A DNA stretch of 64,000 bases from Lucifuga dentata (taxonomy: Eukaryota > Chordata > Actinopteri > Ophidiiformes > Bythitidae). The stretch lies in assembly GCA_014773175.1 (NCBI GenBank), contig VXCM01002800.1, forward strand, positions 1-64,000, read 5' to 3'. A program made the translations under genes and the position numbers. Position 1 is the stretch's first letter; each line of letters opens with the position of its first letter. Below, in pieces: positions 47,427 through 58,179 of the stretch. The notes beneath the pieces are model-generated. The model saw only the letters and a program-made list of their open reading frames with translations. It did no database searches and was not told the DNA's origin.

Positions 47427-47686
47427 GTCAAGTCCAATCCTTCAAGAGGACATTCAAAGAAGTAAAAATGACATGTGAAACTCATCTGAACCCCAAAATA
47501 GCAACGTGAACAGCAGATGTCTGGATTCATCCACGTAATCCTTCACAAATCTCTGTAAGACGAGCCAAAATAACTTGGTCCTTTAATCGACCTTTGTGCT
47601 GTTACATTAGATAAATTCTGTTAGCTTTCTATTGACACGCTGTGATCCTCTTCCTCAAAAATGTATCCCAGACTTCTATAAATAAC

Positions 47687-48324
47687 GAAAAGGGCCATCT
47701 TTTTTTTTTTTTTTCCATACCTTTATTTTCATCTATAGTAAATGACAATACAGGAATTAAACATGAGAACAGCAGAACAATGAAGAGAAAGAAAAAGAAA
47801 CAAGCAAATAATAATGCCAGGGGTTAACTACAAATCAAAACTTAAGTCACATTGTATATAATTTAAAATGGGTAAGTAAATCTAAAGTTTTAATGGCTTT
47901 TTTGTTTTGAGAGAATTGGATCAAATTAATGTATTGTTTGATTTCATTTTTGAAAATAGCAAAACAAGGATTATAGTTGGAGAATTTGGATTTATGAATA
48001 TGGAATTTTGCAAGTAAAATGATTAAATTGATAATATAATACTGATTTTGATAATATAATACTGATTTTGATAATATAATACTATATAATAATACTGATT
48101 TTTTTTAGATGGGGGATATGAGACTAGACCAAACAATACAATAGGTAATAGAAAAATTAGAATCAATATATTGAGATATCAATTTACATACATCTTGCCA
48201 AAATAAAGAAGAGTGTGGACAAGACCAGAATATGTGTTCAATGCCTTCTTGGGCAGTTTTGCAGAAACAACAGGACATTAATGTCCTTTCTGAATCTCTG
48301 TAGAAACAGAAAAGGGCCATCTTT
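47687..48324 (-). mobile_element. L1-type LINE 3' fragment with perfect 16-bp target duplication
   Basis: The insert 47703-48308 is bounded by GAAAAGGGCCATCTTT at 47687-47702 and again at 48309-48324. On the - strand it encodes the end of ORF2, with a zf-RVT-like CCFCKTAQEGIEHIFWSCPH followed by LFWQDVCKLI (about 48170-48290). A 3' UTR and a poly-A tail follow, seen as poly-T at 47701-47714 on +. A 20-bp unit (gataatataatactgatttt) is tandemly repeated about three times at 48029-48103. It is 5'-truncated, and the perfect duplication argues for a recent insertion. Confidence 0.9.
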
Positions 48325-48329
48325 ATTTG

Positions 48330-48700
48330 AACAACGCAAAGGTCACTGATGTCTGCTGGCAGCATCCTCCCTCCAATCACACGTGGCTGAACAGAGTGCA
48401 AGTGGCGTTTAACCTCGTTTGTCCTTATTAACCTTCAACTGCTCCATTAGCACTTGGATTATGGATTAAAACAAAAAAAAAAAAAAANAAAAAAAAAAAA
48501 AAAAGAGGTGAGACAGCGATATCTAATCCGCCGTAGCAAAGATGAGTGACGCCTGAGCAGACGCCCACGCCAGAAACATGTGCTTCTATTTCCAAACGTG
48601 ATGCAGCCATCTTGATTTTAGACATGGACGCTGCCAAAAACATGGAGTTAGAAAACTATTTCACATAGTCATGATTGAATATAAATGTCAGATACTCTAT
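48330..48700. other. Intergenic, poly-A junction at N 48488
   Basis: Non-coding DNA; homopolymer contig junction at 48488. Confidence 0.45.
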
Positions 48701-48702
48701 AC

Positions 48703-49560
48703 CAGCGGTCCCCAACCTTTTTTTGCAGCACAGACCGGTTTCATGTAAGACAATATTTTCACGTGGGGGGGTTTAAAGTGACCGGAATGTAGATTCGGCA
48801 TAAAAACAAACATAAAGTGCATAATAAATACAACTCACCATAACGCAGAATCAGTGGGAGCCCTGAGCTTGTTTCCCTGCAGCGAGACGGTCCATCTAGG
48901 GGTGACGGGAGACAGTGACACCCGAAGTGTGTCCCTTATGTCCAGTCCTTATGTCCAGTCCTTATGTCCAGTCCTTATGTCCAGTCTACTCCGTAACTTC
49001 GTTTTGGTTGCTGTCACTGCAGAANGTCCTTATGTCCAGTCCTTATGTCCAGTCTACTCCGTAACTTCGTTTTGGTTGCTGTCACTGCAGAAAACCACAA
49101 ATTCACAAAGATAGGATGCTGGAAACAGAAGCAGGTTTTAGTGCTTTTGTGGTGATCTCAGGATATTCCGCCTTGATTTTAATCCAGAACGTCGGCAGAG
49201 TTGAAGTTGTCTCAAACACACGATACAAATACACGATAAACCGTATTTTAAGTAGGACTCCTGGTATTTTCTTTTAAATGCAGCTTTCTTTTTCTTGGCA
49301 GTCTTAGGCTCTTCTGCTGTCTCATCATTGGGCCTTTTCAAAGAAACTCTCCAGAGACGTTTGTTTTTTACTCATTTTAGCTAGCTTGTGGTTAGCTAGC
49401 ATAATTAAAGCTAGCTTGTGGTTGGCTAGCATAATTAAAGCTAGCTTGAAAATCCGGTCATTTTTCAAAATAAAACACCTGCAGACTCCGATAGTCAATA
49501 AAAGGGAAATAAAATAAGTTATTTATTCTTTCTGTGCGGCCCGGTGGTTGGGGACTGCTG
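48703..49560 (-). mobile_element. hAT transposon remnant with terminal inverted repeats
   Basis: The left end CAGCGGTCCCCAACC and right end GGTTGGGGACTGCTG are inverted repeats typical of vertebrate hAT elements. The subterminal 'cacagaccggtttcatg' and 'gcggcccggtgg' also fit. Between them the - strand keeps a transposase N-terminus (next entry), so this is an internally deleted autonomous element. It also holds a 13-bp tandem repeat (ccttatgtccagt, about four copies at 48936-48988) and a 33-bp tandem duplication rich in GCTAGC at 49379-49445. N 49025 adds a 67-bp artefact. I see no matching 8-bp duplication at the flanks. Confidence 0.8.
49138..49341 (-). pseudogene. hAT (ZBED-type) transposase N-terminal fragment
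   Basis: The 67-codon frame starts MKRPNDETAEEPKTAKKKK and continues AAFKRKYQESYLKYG. This basic leader plus 'KRKYxESYLKYG' precedes the BED zinc finger in ZBED5/SCAND3-like hAT transposases. The next residues lose the expected CxxC of the finger, so the domain is broken and the catalytic core is absent. Confidence 0.65.
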
Positions 49561-49639
49561 AATGAATGGACACGTAGCATAGCATTCATTTATCAAACCA
49601 CATGGTAGCAAGTTGGGTTAGCATTCTGAATGAATCCAG

Positions 49640-50320
49640 TGCTTGTGGATATCAGGCTGCACCATCATAAAACTTCTGAACTGAATAAGAGCATCATTTC
49701 TCATCCTGACCTTGAGATCTTCAACTGGAGCCTACGCCATGGAAACCCCTCAAAAAAAAACAAAACAAAAAAAAACAGGCTACCACAAAAACCCAATCAG
49801 CCAAAGAACCAGAACGCAACCATAAAACCCAATCTGAAATAGAGCCAAGGATAATTTGACCGGATCCAAAATACTGCAGAGAATCAACATTGGCAGCAGC
49901 ATGATGTTCCACCACTTTCGTTCATGTCTTTCCTCATGTCGGTGGGAAAGCCTCCATTTTCTCCTGCACCTCAGTCGCTGTGCTGCTGCAGTTGTGATGC
50001 ACCATGTGAGCAGATTTGGGTTCGCTCAGATCTATTTAGGTATAAGACGTTGTCACAGTCCATACACCTGACCCGATCAGAGGAACCGAGTGGATCCATG
50101 ATGATCCCATCAAGATTTGGAAATGAAGCATCCTGTCAGGGCAGCAGCAACTTATAGTGACACAAGAGCTGCACGATGCAAAAACTACGAGGTGATGTTG
50201 GTTAAACAGATATCTTTTCTTCTCCATGAGACAACTGTGGAGGCGGTAAAGATGCTCATACATTCTTTTTAATGCATTGAGCTTTTTCTGCACTTTTTGA
50301 GGCGACAGTTTGAACTTCAC
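49640..50320 (-). repeat. Unclassified transposon relic, related to 35590-35890
   Basis: It shares an ordered segment with 35590-35890 on the - strand. The - strand frame at 50036-50320 begins MKFKLSPQKVQKKLNALKRM, a basic helical stretch reminiscent of Myb/MADF-like transposon proteins, then decays. Assignment to a superfamily is uncertain. Confidence 0.35.
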
Positions 50321-50339
50321 CAGCTTCTGTGTGTGCAGA

Positions 50340-51004
50340 CAATTTTCAGCTTGTGACTTTACATGAGACTGCAGGATATAGAGTTTGATTTTTAGCTAAA
50401 CAGACAAGCATCATTTGGATTACGGGATGTGTTCCTTGTTGTGTTTTATGTTTTAATGATGGGTTTTGAAGCTTTGCCTGGTGCAGCTTTGATAGCCAGT
50501 GTCTGGTCTGAGCCTCTGAGGCCTGAGCGAAGCTTTACTCAGCGTTAACCTGCTTATTGATGTTTGATCTCTCCTCTTTTCTCCTGTCCTGCAGACGGCT
50601 TTAGGCCTTCTAATAAAAACCTGACGGGATGATCTGGAACACTAATGTGATCACACATGCAGGCGAGCACGTAGATGCAGTCACGCATGCTGCACACAGC
50701 CACTTATCTCATCTCTGCCTCTCATGTGCGCCAAACACACACCCCTGAGGCTGCCGTCTGGATCTCTGCTTCATTTTAGGGCTGCATGAAACGCTGCAGG
50801 GCTGTGATTTATCTCACTGGGATATAACATATGTGCACGGTTCAAACAGCAGCTTTATGCAGACTGGAGACATGTTTTGAGACTGAGCAGTGAACATGCA
50901 TCTACATATGTTCTTATATCTAATTGGATTTCAAATTAAAAGTCCAGTTCAAGTGGTTTGACTTCTTGAAAGTACAATCTATTCTGTCCTCAATATGCTG
51001 CTCT

Positions 51005-51047
<43 letters not shown>

Positions 51048-51425
51048 ACACCACTATGACCTTATTTAATGGAATTTTTGTCACTGACTTGTTTACCACA
51101 ATAAGCTTCTTTCATTTAGAGGAGGAGTTTGTTTATTGCGCCCGGAAGCTTCTGTGAGCTTTGAGCTTTTGTTTTTCAGTTTAAAGGCCAATTCAATCAC
51201 TGATGGCTGCTTTATCAAAAATTAGATAGATTAGATTGATGGAACAGATCAGGATTAGATAGAATAGCATTATAGCTAGCTATTTAGCATGTTAGCTAGC
51301 ATGATAGCTAGCTAGATAGGGAGTCATTCCTATGTTCCCCAGCTTTATCACAATAGAGCATATACAACAGGTTAGGGTTATTCTGTTACCACACAATGTG
51401 TGGTAACAGAATATTGAACTGGGGA
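50340..51425. other. Intergenic with (CA)n and GCTAGC words
   Basis: Non-coding. A (CA)n array lies at 51008-51051. 51260-51320 is rich in overlapping tagctagc palindromes. 50450-50830 is GC-richer and repeat-free, a weak candidate regulatory block. Confidence 0.4.
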
Positions 51426-51430
51426 ACATA

Positions 51431-52045
51431 TGCTGCGTTCGAGTTCCCTCGGAAGTCGAATTTTTCCCAGCTGGAAGTTCCAACTTCCAACCTCAAACCG
51501 TTCCAGCCAAATATAATCAAAAAAGCNATTTTTCCCAGCTGGAAGTTCCAACTTCCAACCTCAAACCGTTCCAGCCAAATATAATCAAAAAAGCAGCTCA
51601 ACACCAATAAATACTATAAAATTAATTAAACTTAGTAATAAATGCTAACTAAAGTAAAGTCAGACTACAGGACTGTTTGGTTGTGTTGTTTTACAATGAT
51701 ATTAATCACAGTGGGTATTAAACTTTGTGCAGAGAAGTAATATTATGAAATTATTTACACTAATGTATCAACAAACAAAATAGTTACCATGGCGATATAT
51801 TCTGACCGTTTTCTTTCAATTTCATGCAAGAAAAAATACTTTATTCGCCTTTCAGCTGATCATTTCTATTCACAAAGCTCACTTCCTCGGTGCTGCCATG
51901 TTAAGTGACGTCATACTCAGTAAGTCAGGTAGATCATTTTAGTCCGAGTTTCTCAGCCGGAGCTCCGACTTTAAGTGCTGTTCTAACGCATTTTTCCAAG
52001 TAAGAAGTTGGAAAAATCTGAGTTCTGAGGTCTGTGAACGCAGCA
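51431..52045. mobile_element. MITE with about 36-bp terminal inverted repeats
   Basis: The left end TGCTGCGTTCGAGTTCCC, continuing to aatttttcc, is an inverted match to the right end, whose complement reads TGCTGCGTTCACAGACCTC and continues to gatttttcc. No coding sequence. N 51527 duplicates 67 bp (51460-51526, 51528-51594), so the real length is about 547 bp. The flanks do not give a clear target duplication. Confidence 0.7.
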
Positions 52046-52805
52046 TTAGGACCTTGGGAACTCTGATAGGCTCCTGCTAGGTAACTATAGCTCCAACAAG
52101 TCTGTAGGAAATCTGTAGAGGGTGACAAAAGGTAAAAAATATAAACTCCATGCAAAATACCACAGATTAATCTGCTAAATTTGAGCTATGCAGTTTTTGT
52201 CGATGTTGCCGTAATGCTTTTAATCATTTTATCCCACGTATTTAATTAGACATTGAGCACAAAGTAAAACATATTTCTTTTGCCCATGAGAGAGGACTAT
52301 TTTTTTTTTTTTAATCTGCACTGTTTTTACTTTTCCATAAATAAACTGAAATAAATGACATANAAAAAAAAAAAAAAATACAATAAGCCCAATAAAAATG
52401 ACCTTTTCCTCAAAGAAAGCTGCCTTCCTCAGTTACCCTAAAGCCTCAGACCTGTAAATCATGTGTTGTAACTGCATTGTGTCAGCTATCGCCTCCTCCT
52501 CCATGCTGCTAAATGGCTTTAATTTGTTGCTTGTGTCATATTGACTGTTGTAAGTGGAAAAGACATCGCGGTAAAGAGTGGGAGGCTGAGAAATGCACGT
52601 CATCCTTCTCTTCAGGCTGGAAATCCACAAACACCATCCATTAATCCTGACAGACGGTTTACGTAATCTCTGCTACCACTGCAGATGTCATTTGCTCGGC
52701 TAATGGTTGTGGAAATACATTAAAGCCGGAGTTTTTCTTTTCTTTTTTTTTTTTTTTTTTTTNTTTTTTTTTTTTTTTTTTTATATCAAGTTAGAAGTGA
52801 TGTCA
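52046..52805. other. Intergenic; homopolymer junctions
   Basis: Non-coding. Ns at 52363 (poly-A) and 52763 (poly-T). Confidence 0.4.
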
Positions 52806-52810
52806 TCATA

Positions 52811-52881
52811 CTTTAACATGTATGAAAATTGAATATATTAGGCTCAAACATGTAAAACATGTAGTTGGTATGGTCCTTTAA
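52811..52881 (+). mobile_element. TTAA MITE (family M), right-end fragment
   Basis: gtatgaaaattgaatatatt, then aggctcaaacatg and ggtatggtcct ending at 52877, followed by TTAA (52878-52881). Only the right terminal repeat remains. Confidence 0.7.
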
Positions 52882-52884
52882 TTG

Positions 52885-54695
52885 ACAAAAGAATAAAAGG
52901 AACAAACGAGCAAAAGGGAAGGAGGAAAGATAAAGGAAAAGAAGGAATAATAAAGTAAAAAAGTGAAAAGTCATGGCGATATTAAGTTGAAACAACTTTA
53001 TTTCAGAGTTTCTGAAAAAAACATAATTTATCTCACGTTAAACGTAAAAAGTGAGTCTGAAAAGTTACTAATAACTACAGCAGATGACTGTAGTAAAACA
53101 AAAAATACAATATTTCCCTCTGATATTTATACACGAGCTCGGTAATTCTGTATAAAAAGCCATCAAGCCATAAGAGCCACGATGGCTCTTCATATCAGCT
53201 TCATATCATCGTTCTCGTCTTTAATGAGGACCTGAGAGGGTAATCAGCTTCCTGCATGCTCATCCAGCTTCATGCCCTTTGCGTTTTAATGATTCCTGCG
53301 TAAATATAAACACTGTTGTATAGGTTTATGGTCTCCATCCATCAACTTAACTCTTTTAAGACTCTGGGGATTACATGTTTTCCCATGTGTTTGATGACAA
53401 CAAAGTCTCTGAGTCACTGAGTTAAAAAAAAAAAAGATCATATCAATATNGTTTGATGACAACAAAGTCTCTGAGTCACTGAGTTAAAAAAAAAAAAGAT
53501 CATATCAATATGGGAAATTTAATATTCTGTTAGAACGCGTGTGGTTTCATATCTTAAATTAGATTGTTTCCAGGACAGAGATCATGAAAGATCATTAAAA
53601 TGTGGGAATGTTTGAATATTTAAATCTGTGTGAAAATCCATCTAATCTTTTTTCACTTCCTATCCAGGTTGGCCAGCAGCAGGCTAAACTCAGGAAACTG
53701 TATTGCATTTGCTATTTTCATGATCCAAATACTCAAAAGTAGAACTTTTGTTTTTTTTTTTTTTTNTTTTTTTTTTTTTGTTATTTTCATAAACTCTTGG
53801 ACATGATTAGCAGCTCCTTTGCATTTTCTCCTCACTTTAACTGTAACTATATCTAAGCTGTCCTTGCTGCTAGACACGTTTACTGAAAACCTGCGGTGAG
53901 TCATGACCCCATTTCCACTTTGCATAAACACACAACCTGTGTCCAGATAAATTATCAGAACAATGAAAATGTATGTTAATGCACGATGCAAGAAATACTT
54001 GCAGAACACATAGCAATCATAATATATTGCTTATTACTCACAATTAGCCAGGTGTAAAAACAAGCCTTACTCACTTTAACGTTTTTTTGAATCATGCAGA
54101 CAGACAGCCCACAAAAAAAGTTAATAGTTCTTAGAAAAATGGATGAATATGATCCACGGAGCATAGAGGAAACACAAGCTTTAACAGCTTTAATGACCTG
54201 CCAACTGAGATCCAATCACAATGCAGGCAGAGCCAGATAATGAATTTTTAATCTACGGTGCAAAAATAATTGGATGTCATTATCCAGACAATGTATGCAG
54301 AGATAGAGAGATCATGTTTTAATGTCAGGTGTAAAAAGGAGCCTAATGTCCACTTTAAGCCTTAAACACTAAACCTTGATAGACATTAGAATTGATATTG
54401 TGTGTGAGAAATGTCTGACGTTTCCTTCATTCCACAGATATCATGGATTTTAAGGGACTGGTCAATTTATCTTTCCCATCATCAAATTTATGATTATTAC
54501 TAAACTTTCAGTTTCCCACTGACTAACCCCGTATAGCAGGACTGTATTTCTGTAAACAATCTTCTCATTTCTTTGTTTCTTAACTCTGTGGCTCCTGGTC
54601 AAACATTCATGTCGTTCCCATGAGCTTGCATCTTTCAGGTCACTGTAGTCCATACATATTCTGAAGCTTGATCACATGCTCATTCCAAATACACA
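52885..54695. other. Intergenic; one duplicated contig join
   Basis: Non-coding. 53389-53449 is repeated at 53451-53511 across N 53450, and a poly-T junction lies at N 53766. No exon supported. Confidence 0.45.
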
Positions 54696-54764
54696 TTCTG
54701 TTTGAATGACCCCTGCCCATAAAGTTTATAACTGGTCAGCCAGTAAAGTCAGATTACGTCATTA

Positions 54765-54796
54765 CCATCACCATCATCATCATCATCATCATCATC
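54765..54796. repeat. (ATC)n microsatellite
   Basis: Nearly perfect ATC/TCA triplet array read directly. Confidence 0.9.
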
Positions 54797-54859
54797 TGCA
54801 ATCACTCGTAAATTGAGTATGATTCTTCTCACGATGATCAGCCAGCATCGTGTTTGGCT

Positions 54860-55010
54860 AGTCTGCCGCAGCTGACCAATCAGAACGGAGCAGGCTTTTT
54901 GAGAAGGTACCTTAAGAAGACAGTACCTAAAACAGCATGTTGTCACTCAGTTTGCACCGTGGTGCTGCAGCACAAAATAGTAGAAATGGATCGATCTGTT
55001 TTCTGCATAT
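54860..55010 (-). repeat. Dispersed repeat S, inverted fragment, interrupted by MITE
   Basis: The complement matches 33999-34140: ctactattttgtgctgcagcacca, gtgcaaactgagtg, tctgattgg. It ends at ...ttctgcatat exactly where the TTAA of the family M MITE begins, so the MITE probably landed in the terminal 'ttaatgtgc' of this element. Confidence 0.55.
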
Positions 55011-55665
55011 TAAAGGACCATACCACCCATTTTGCATGTTTGCACCTAATATATTCAATTTTCATACATGTTTTACTGACCATCATTTCCCAAAGGATAA
55101 AACCGTATTTCAGCTTTCCTGATATTTTGTAAAATCTCTTAATCTTTCAAAATCAAATATTCAAGCGATACACCCACCTTAAAAATCCATGTTTCTCCTG
55201 CTAATAGTTACACAGCCTTATGAAGTCACGGCCCTTTAAATTTTTTCAATAAACACAGGTCTTCTTTTGGGACTATATTCCTCGGTGGAGGCATACATTC
55301 ACTCCACGCTTTTTATTGAGCTTAAACACTAAAATTACATAACTTCTAAAAAAACCTGAATACACGTCTTGTTGGTGATGATGGATTACCTATCCCAAGA
55401 ACGTTTACAGTATCAACAAGGTGATTTTAATAGCGTACCAGAATGAGCTGAAACCAGTGGCGGTCTGGAAGGTAGGAAAAACATTTTTAATTCACCGTTC
55501 CAGTAGTATGTTTTNGAAACCAGTGGCGGTCTGGAAGGTAGGAAAAACATTTTTAATTCACCGTTCCAGTAGTATGTTTTGAGAACTGATTGTCAATAAT
55601 GTTACGTGTATGAACATTGAATATATTAGGCTCAGACATGCAAAATGGGTGATATGGTCCTTTAA
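55010..55665 (-). mobile_element. TTAA MITE (family M), copy B, both ends intact, inverted
   Basis: TTAA at 55010-55013 and 55662-55665 flank an element starting aggaccataccacccatttt and ending ggtgatatggtcct. Its whole interior is the reverse complement of copy A at 28304-28900. N 55515 duplicates 65 bp (55450-55514, 55516-55580), so the true size is about 582 bp, close to the 597 bp of copy A. Confidence 0.85.
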
Positions 55666-55669
55666 AGCA

Positions 55670-56670
55670 CTGAAAAGTGGCTCAATTAAAAAAAAAATTG
55701 CTTTAAACAGTACATGGACATCATATACAGTACATGGAAACATGTACTGTATATGATGAAGTTAATGAGCTTGTGGTGCATGACTTTAGATCAGTTTTAG
55801 GTAATTCAGGATTTACAAAATGAGTTTTCTTCTTTGTGAGCCACTCAAATCTTTCAGCATGTTTATAGAACTCAAGAGGCCATGCAGACTTGCTATGCTA
55901 ATAAGAGTCTGTTCAACATTCTAGAAGTTACCATGAGGCCTCTGAGAGGCACTGTACATGTAAAACCAGAGTTAAACTCAACAAAACATTTGTCAGAGAT
56001 GTCACGATGCTCCGTTGGGGACCAAAGGCCAACAACCCTTTCCACGTATTTCTAGAAACTGCCGTAGTAATGGATGCGTCCATGCGAGCCTCTGACAGTG
56101 TTTGTGTTGGCAGTCAGCCCCTCAGCAGCATCTGTTTCCGCTCACAACACTGACATGTTCAGCAGCTCTCCTCATACAGTCGCAGGGAAAAATAGGGAAG
56201 CCCCTGGAAATACCCGGATTCTTCAATTACTCATAAAATCTGAATCAGATCTTCTTGAAGTCACAGAAATAGATGAGATTCTAGCACAACTTCACCTACT
56301 GGCATGTGTAGAGGAGAGAAATAATTCTGTCTTTATCATTACTTTAAACTTAAGGGAGAAGATTCCAGCAACACTTATCGTCTTGAGAACTTTATTTAAA
56401 ACAAATCTACACATTTTGGCTCAAAGCGTTCGTCAGGGTTACCAAGTTGTTATCAAAATGACAAATATTAGGTTTAAAGTAATGATAAAGACATAATTGT
56501 ACTTATTCCTGTTGTTGGTACTGAATACATTATTTACAGCTGTTTTAATGGCTCTAAAAGCTTTTTGGAGACAGATCAGATATCTGGGTTATAGAAGTGC
56601 TCTGCCCAATAAAAAAAAAAAAAAGCTATAAACTCTGGTTAATGTCAGAGTAAAAAAAGTAGAAGAGAAA
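55670..56670. other. Intergenic with one 140-codon anonymous frame
   Basis: The + frame at 56074-56496 is open for 140 codons (starts MRPCEPLTVFVLAVSPSAA) but has no recognisable domain. Its end overlaps 'acattttggctcaaagcgttcgtcaggg', a phrase common in retroposed repeats. I treat it as non-coding. Confidence 0.4.
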
Positions 56671-56679
56671 TTGTAGAGC

Positions 56680-57197
56680 TGGAAAATGCTCTGGAAAAGA
56701 CCTGGGTGTTCATCAATTCACGGTAATATGAACTTTCTTTTACAAATGGAAGAAATTTAGTACTGTTTTATTCTGTCTAGAAGTGGGCGTCCTGCAAAGA
56801 TCCCACCAGAAACACTAAGTGAGAGGAAAGAGAAGATCGGCAGGAATAATTAGAACTTACTGGAAAGAAAAACACTGAAGAACATGGACAAAATGTAGGA
56901 ACCCATTGCATTCCAAAACAAAATAAATAAATTTAAAAAAAAGATTGTTCTAGAACATTGTCCCAGAAGCCTCAACGCCTCTGGGACAAAGTTCTGCCAA
57001 AAATAAAAAATAAAATAAATAAATAAGTTTTCGCAAAAATTTGTGACTGCACCCAAACTTAAAATTTTATCCCAGGTGTACCACATGGAGGGAGGCAGCA
57101 TCATGGTTTGGTGCTGCTTTGCTGCCTCAGGGCCTGGAGAGCTTATATTCATCACCGAGGGAAGAATTAATCCAGAAACTGTAAAAATGGTCTAAAA
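56680..57197 (+). mobile_element. Tc1-like transposon relic
   Basis: 56745-56805 (gaagaaatttagtactg, then tctagaagtgggcgtcctgc) and 57082-57197, translating as HMEGGSIMVWCCFAASGPG followed by ELIFITEGRINPE, are two ordered pieces of fish Tc1-like transposase. GGSIMVWxCFAASG is a hallmark between the second and third catalytic residues. The part between is largely deleted and replaced by AT-rich sequence, so it is inactive. Confidence 0.75.
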
Positions 57198-57199
57198 TT

Positions 57200-57600
57200 C
57201 CTCTGTAAACTCCTAGCACTAGCACTGAAATTTCAGAGCAAAATCAATTCACTTCAATGTAATTAATGCAAAAACTGGATTCGCTCACTGGGGCAAACTA
57301 AATTCATGTGATGGCAAAATTCATTCACGCGGTGGCAAAATAAAAAAATCTGTGCAATATTTTCACGCGAAAAATCTGTGTGATGCTTTTGCATAGAGTT
57401 CAACTTGTTGAATTTGTGTAGCTTCCCAATCATAAACCGTCTTGATACTGCTGACCTTTGACGGAGTGTAGGGAACTGTAGTCCAAAATGGAGGAAGCTG
57501 TTATATTAGCTGCATTTTATCCTATTTTGTACAATCCTCCTCTGCCAGAGTTTAAACTGCTCCACAAAAAAAGATGCAGCATGTTTACAGTCAGTTATGA
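57200..57600. other. Intergenic, nothing recognised
   Basis: Non-coding; short repeats of attcatgtgatggcaaaat/attcacgcggtggcaaaat at 57302-57342. Confidence 0.4.
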
Positions 57601-57602
57601 GA

Positions 57603-58174
57603 CATGAGTGGGGATGAAGGAGTACACCATTATCCATATCTGTATCCGTTCAACCAACTAAATTATCCATATCCATACTCGGATGGGTGGGGCTTAACCT
57701 GGAGAGTTAAGAATCGCTAGCTAACTGGCTAGTTAGCCTAGAAGCTAGTAGAAATGTGCGTTTGTATCAGCNAGTTAAGAATCGCTAGCTAACTGGCTAG
57801 TTAGCCTAGAAGCTAGTAGAAATGTGCGTTTGTATCAGCATCTTCTGTGTGAACATCCACAGTAAATGAATGTGTTTGTTTAGCTGTGGACTGAGAATAA
57901 TGTTGAGCTGAATCTGAGAATAGCAACTATAGCTAATAGATGCTACTATGCTAGTGTGGACAGAGTGGCTGAGTCGTGTGTGGAGAGGAGCTCTGTGATT
58001 GGCTGCCTGGACAATCACGGCACATTGTGACACAGCGCTATCCAATCAGATTTTATTTCCTTCACGAGTACGGATAGAGATACATTTTACTCGGATGGTA
58101 TTCGTGTTCGTAAAAAGTGCATTATCCGTAACGGATACTCGTTTCATCCAAGTACTTGGCTCATCTCTAGTGGA
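57603..58174. mobile_element. MITE with degenerate terminal inverted repeats
   Basis: The left end gagtggggatgaaggagtac pairs with the complement of the right end (cactagagatgagccaagtac). Subterminal sequences 'ccattatccatatctgtatccg' and 'gcattatccgtaacggatac' pair as well. N 57772 introduces a 67-bp duplication (57705-57771, 57773-57839). No coding sequence; hAT-like by end type, but no target duplication read. Confidence 0.55.
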
Positions 58175-58179
58175 TAGTA

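Noticed and set aside
56074..56496. 140-codon + strand frame
   Set aside because: No domain; its 3' part overlaps a phrase typical of dispersed repeats.
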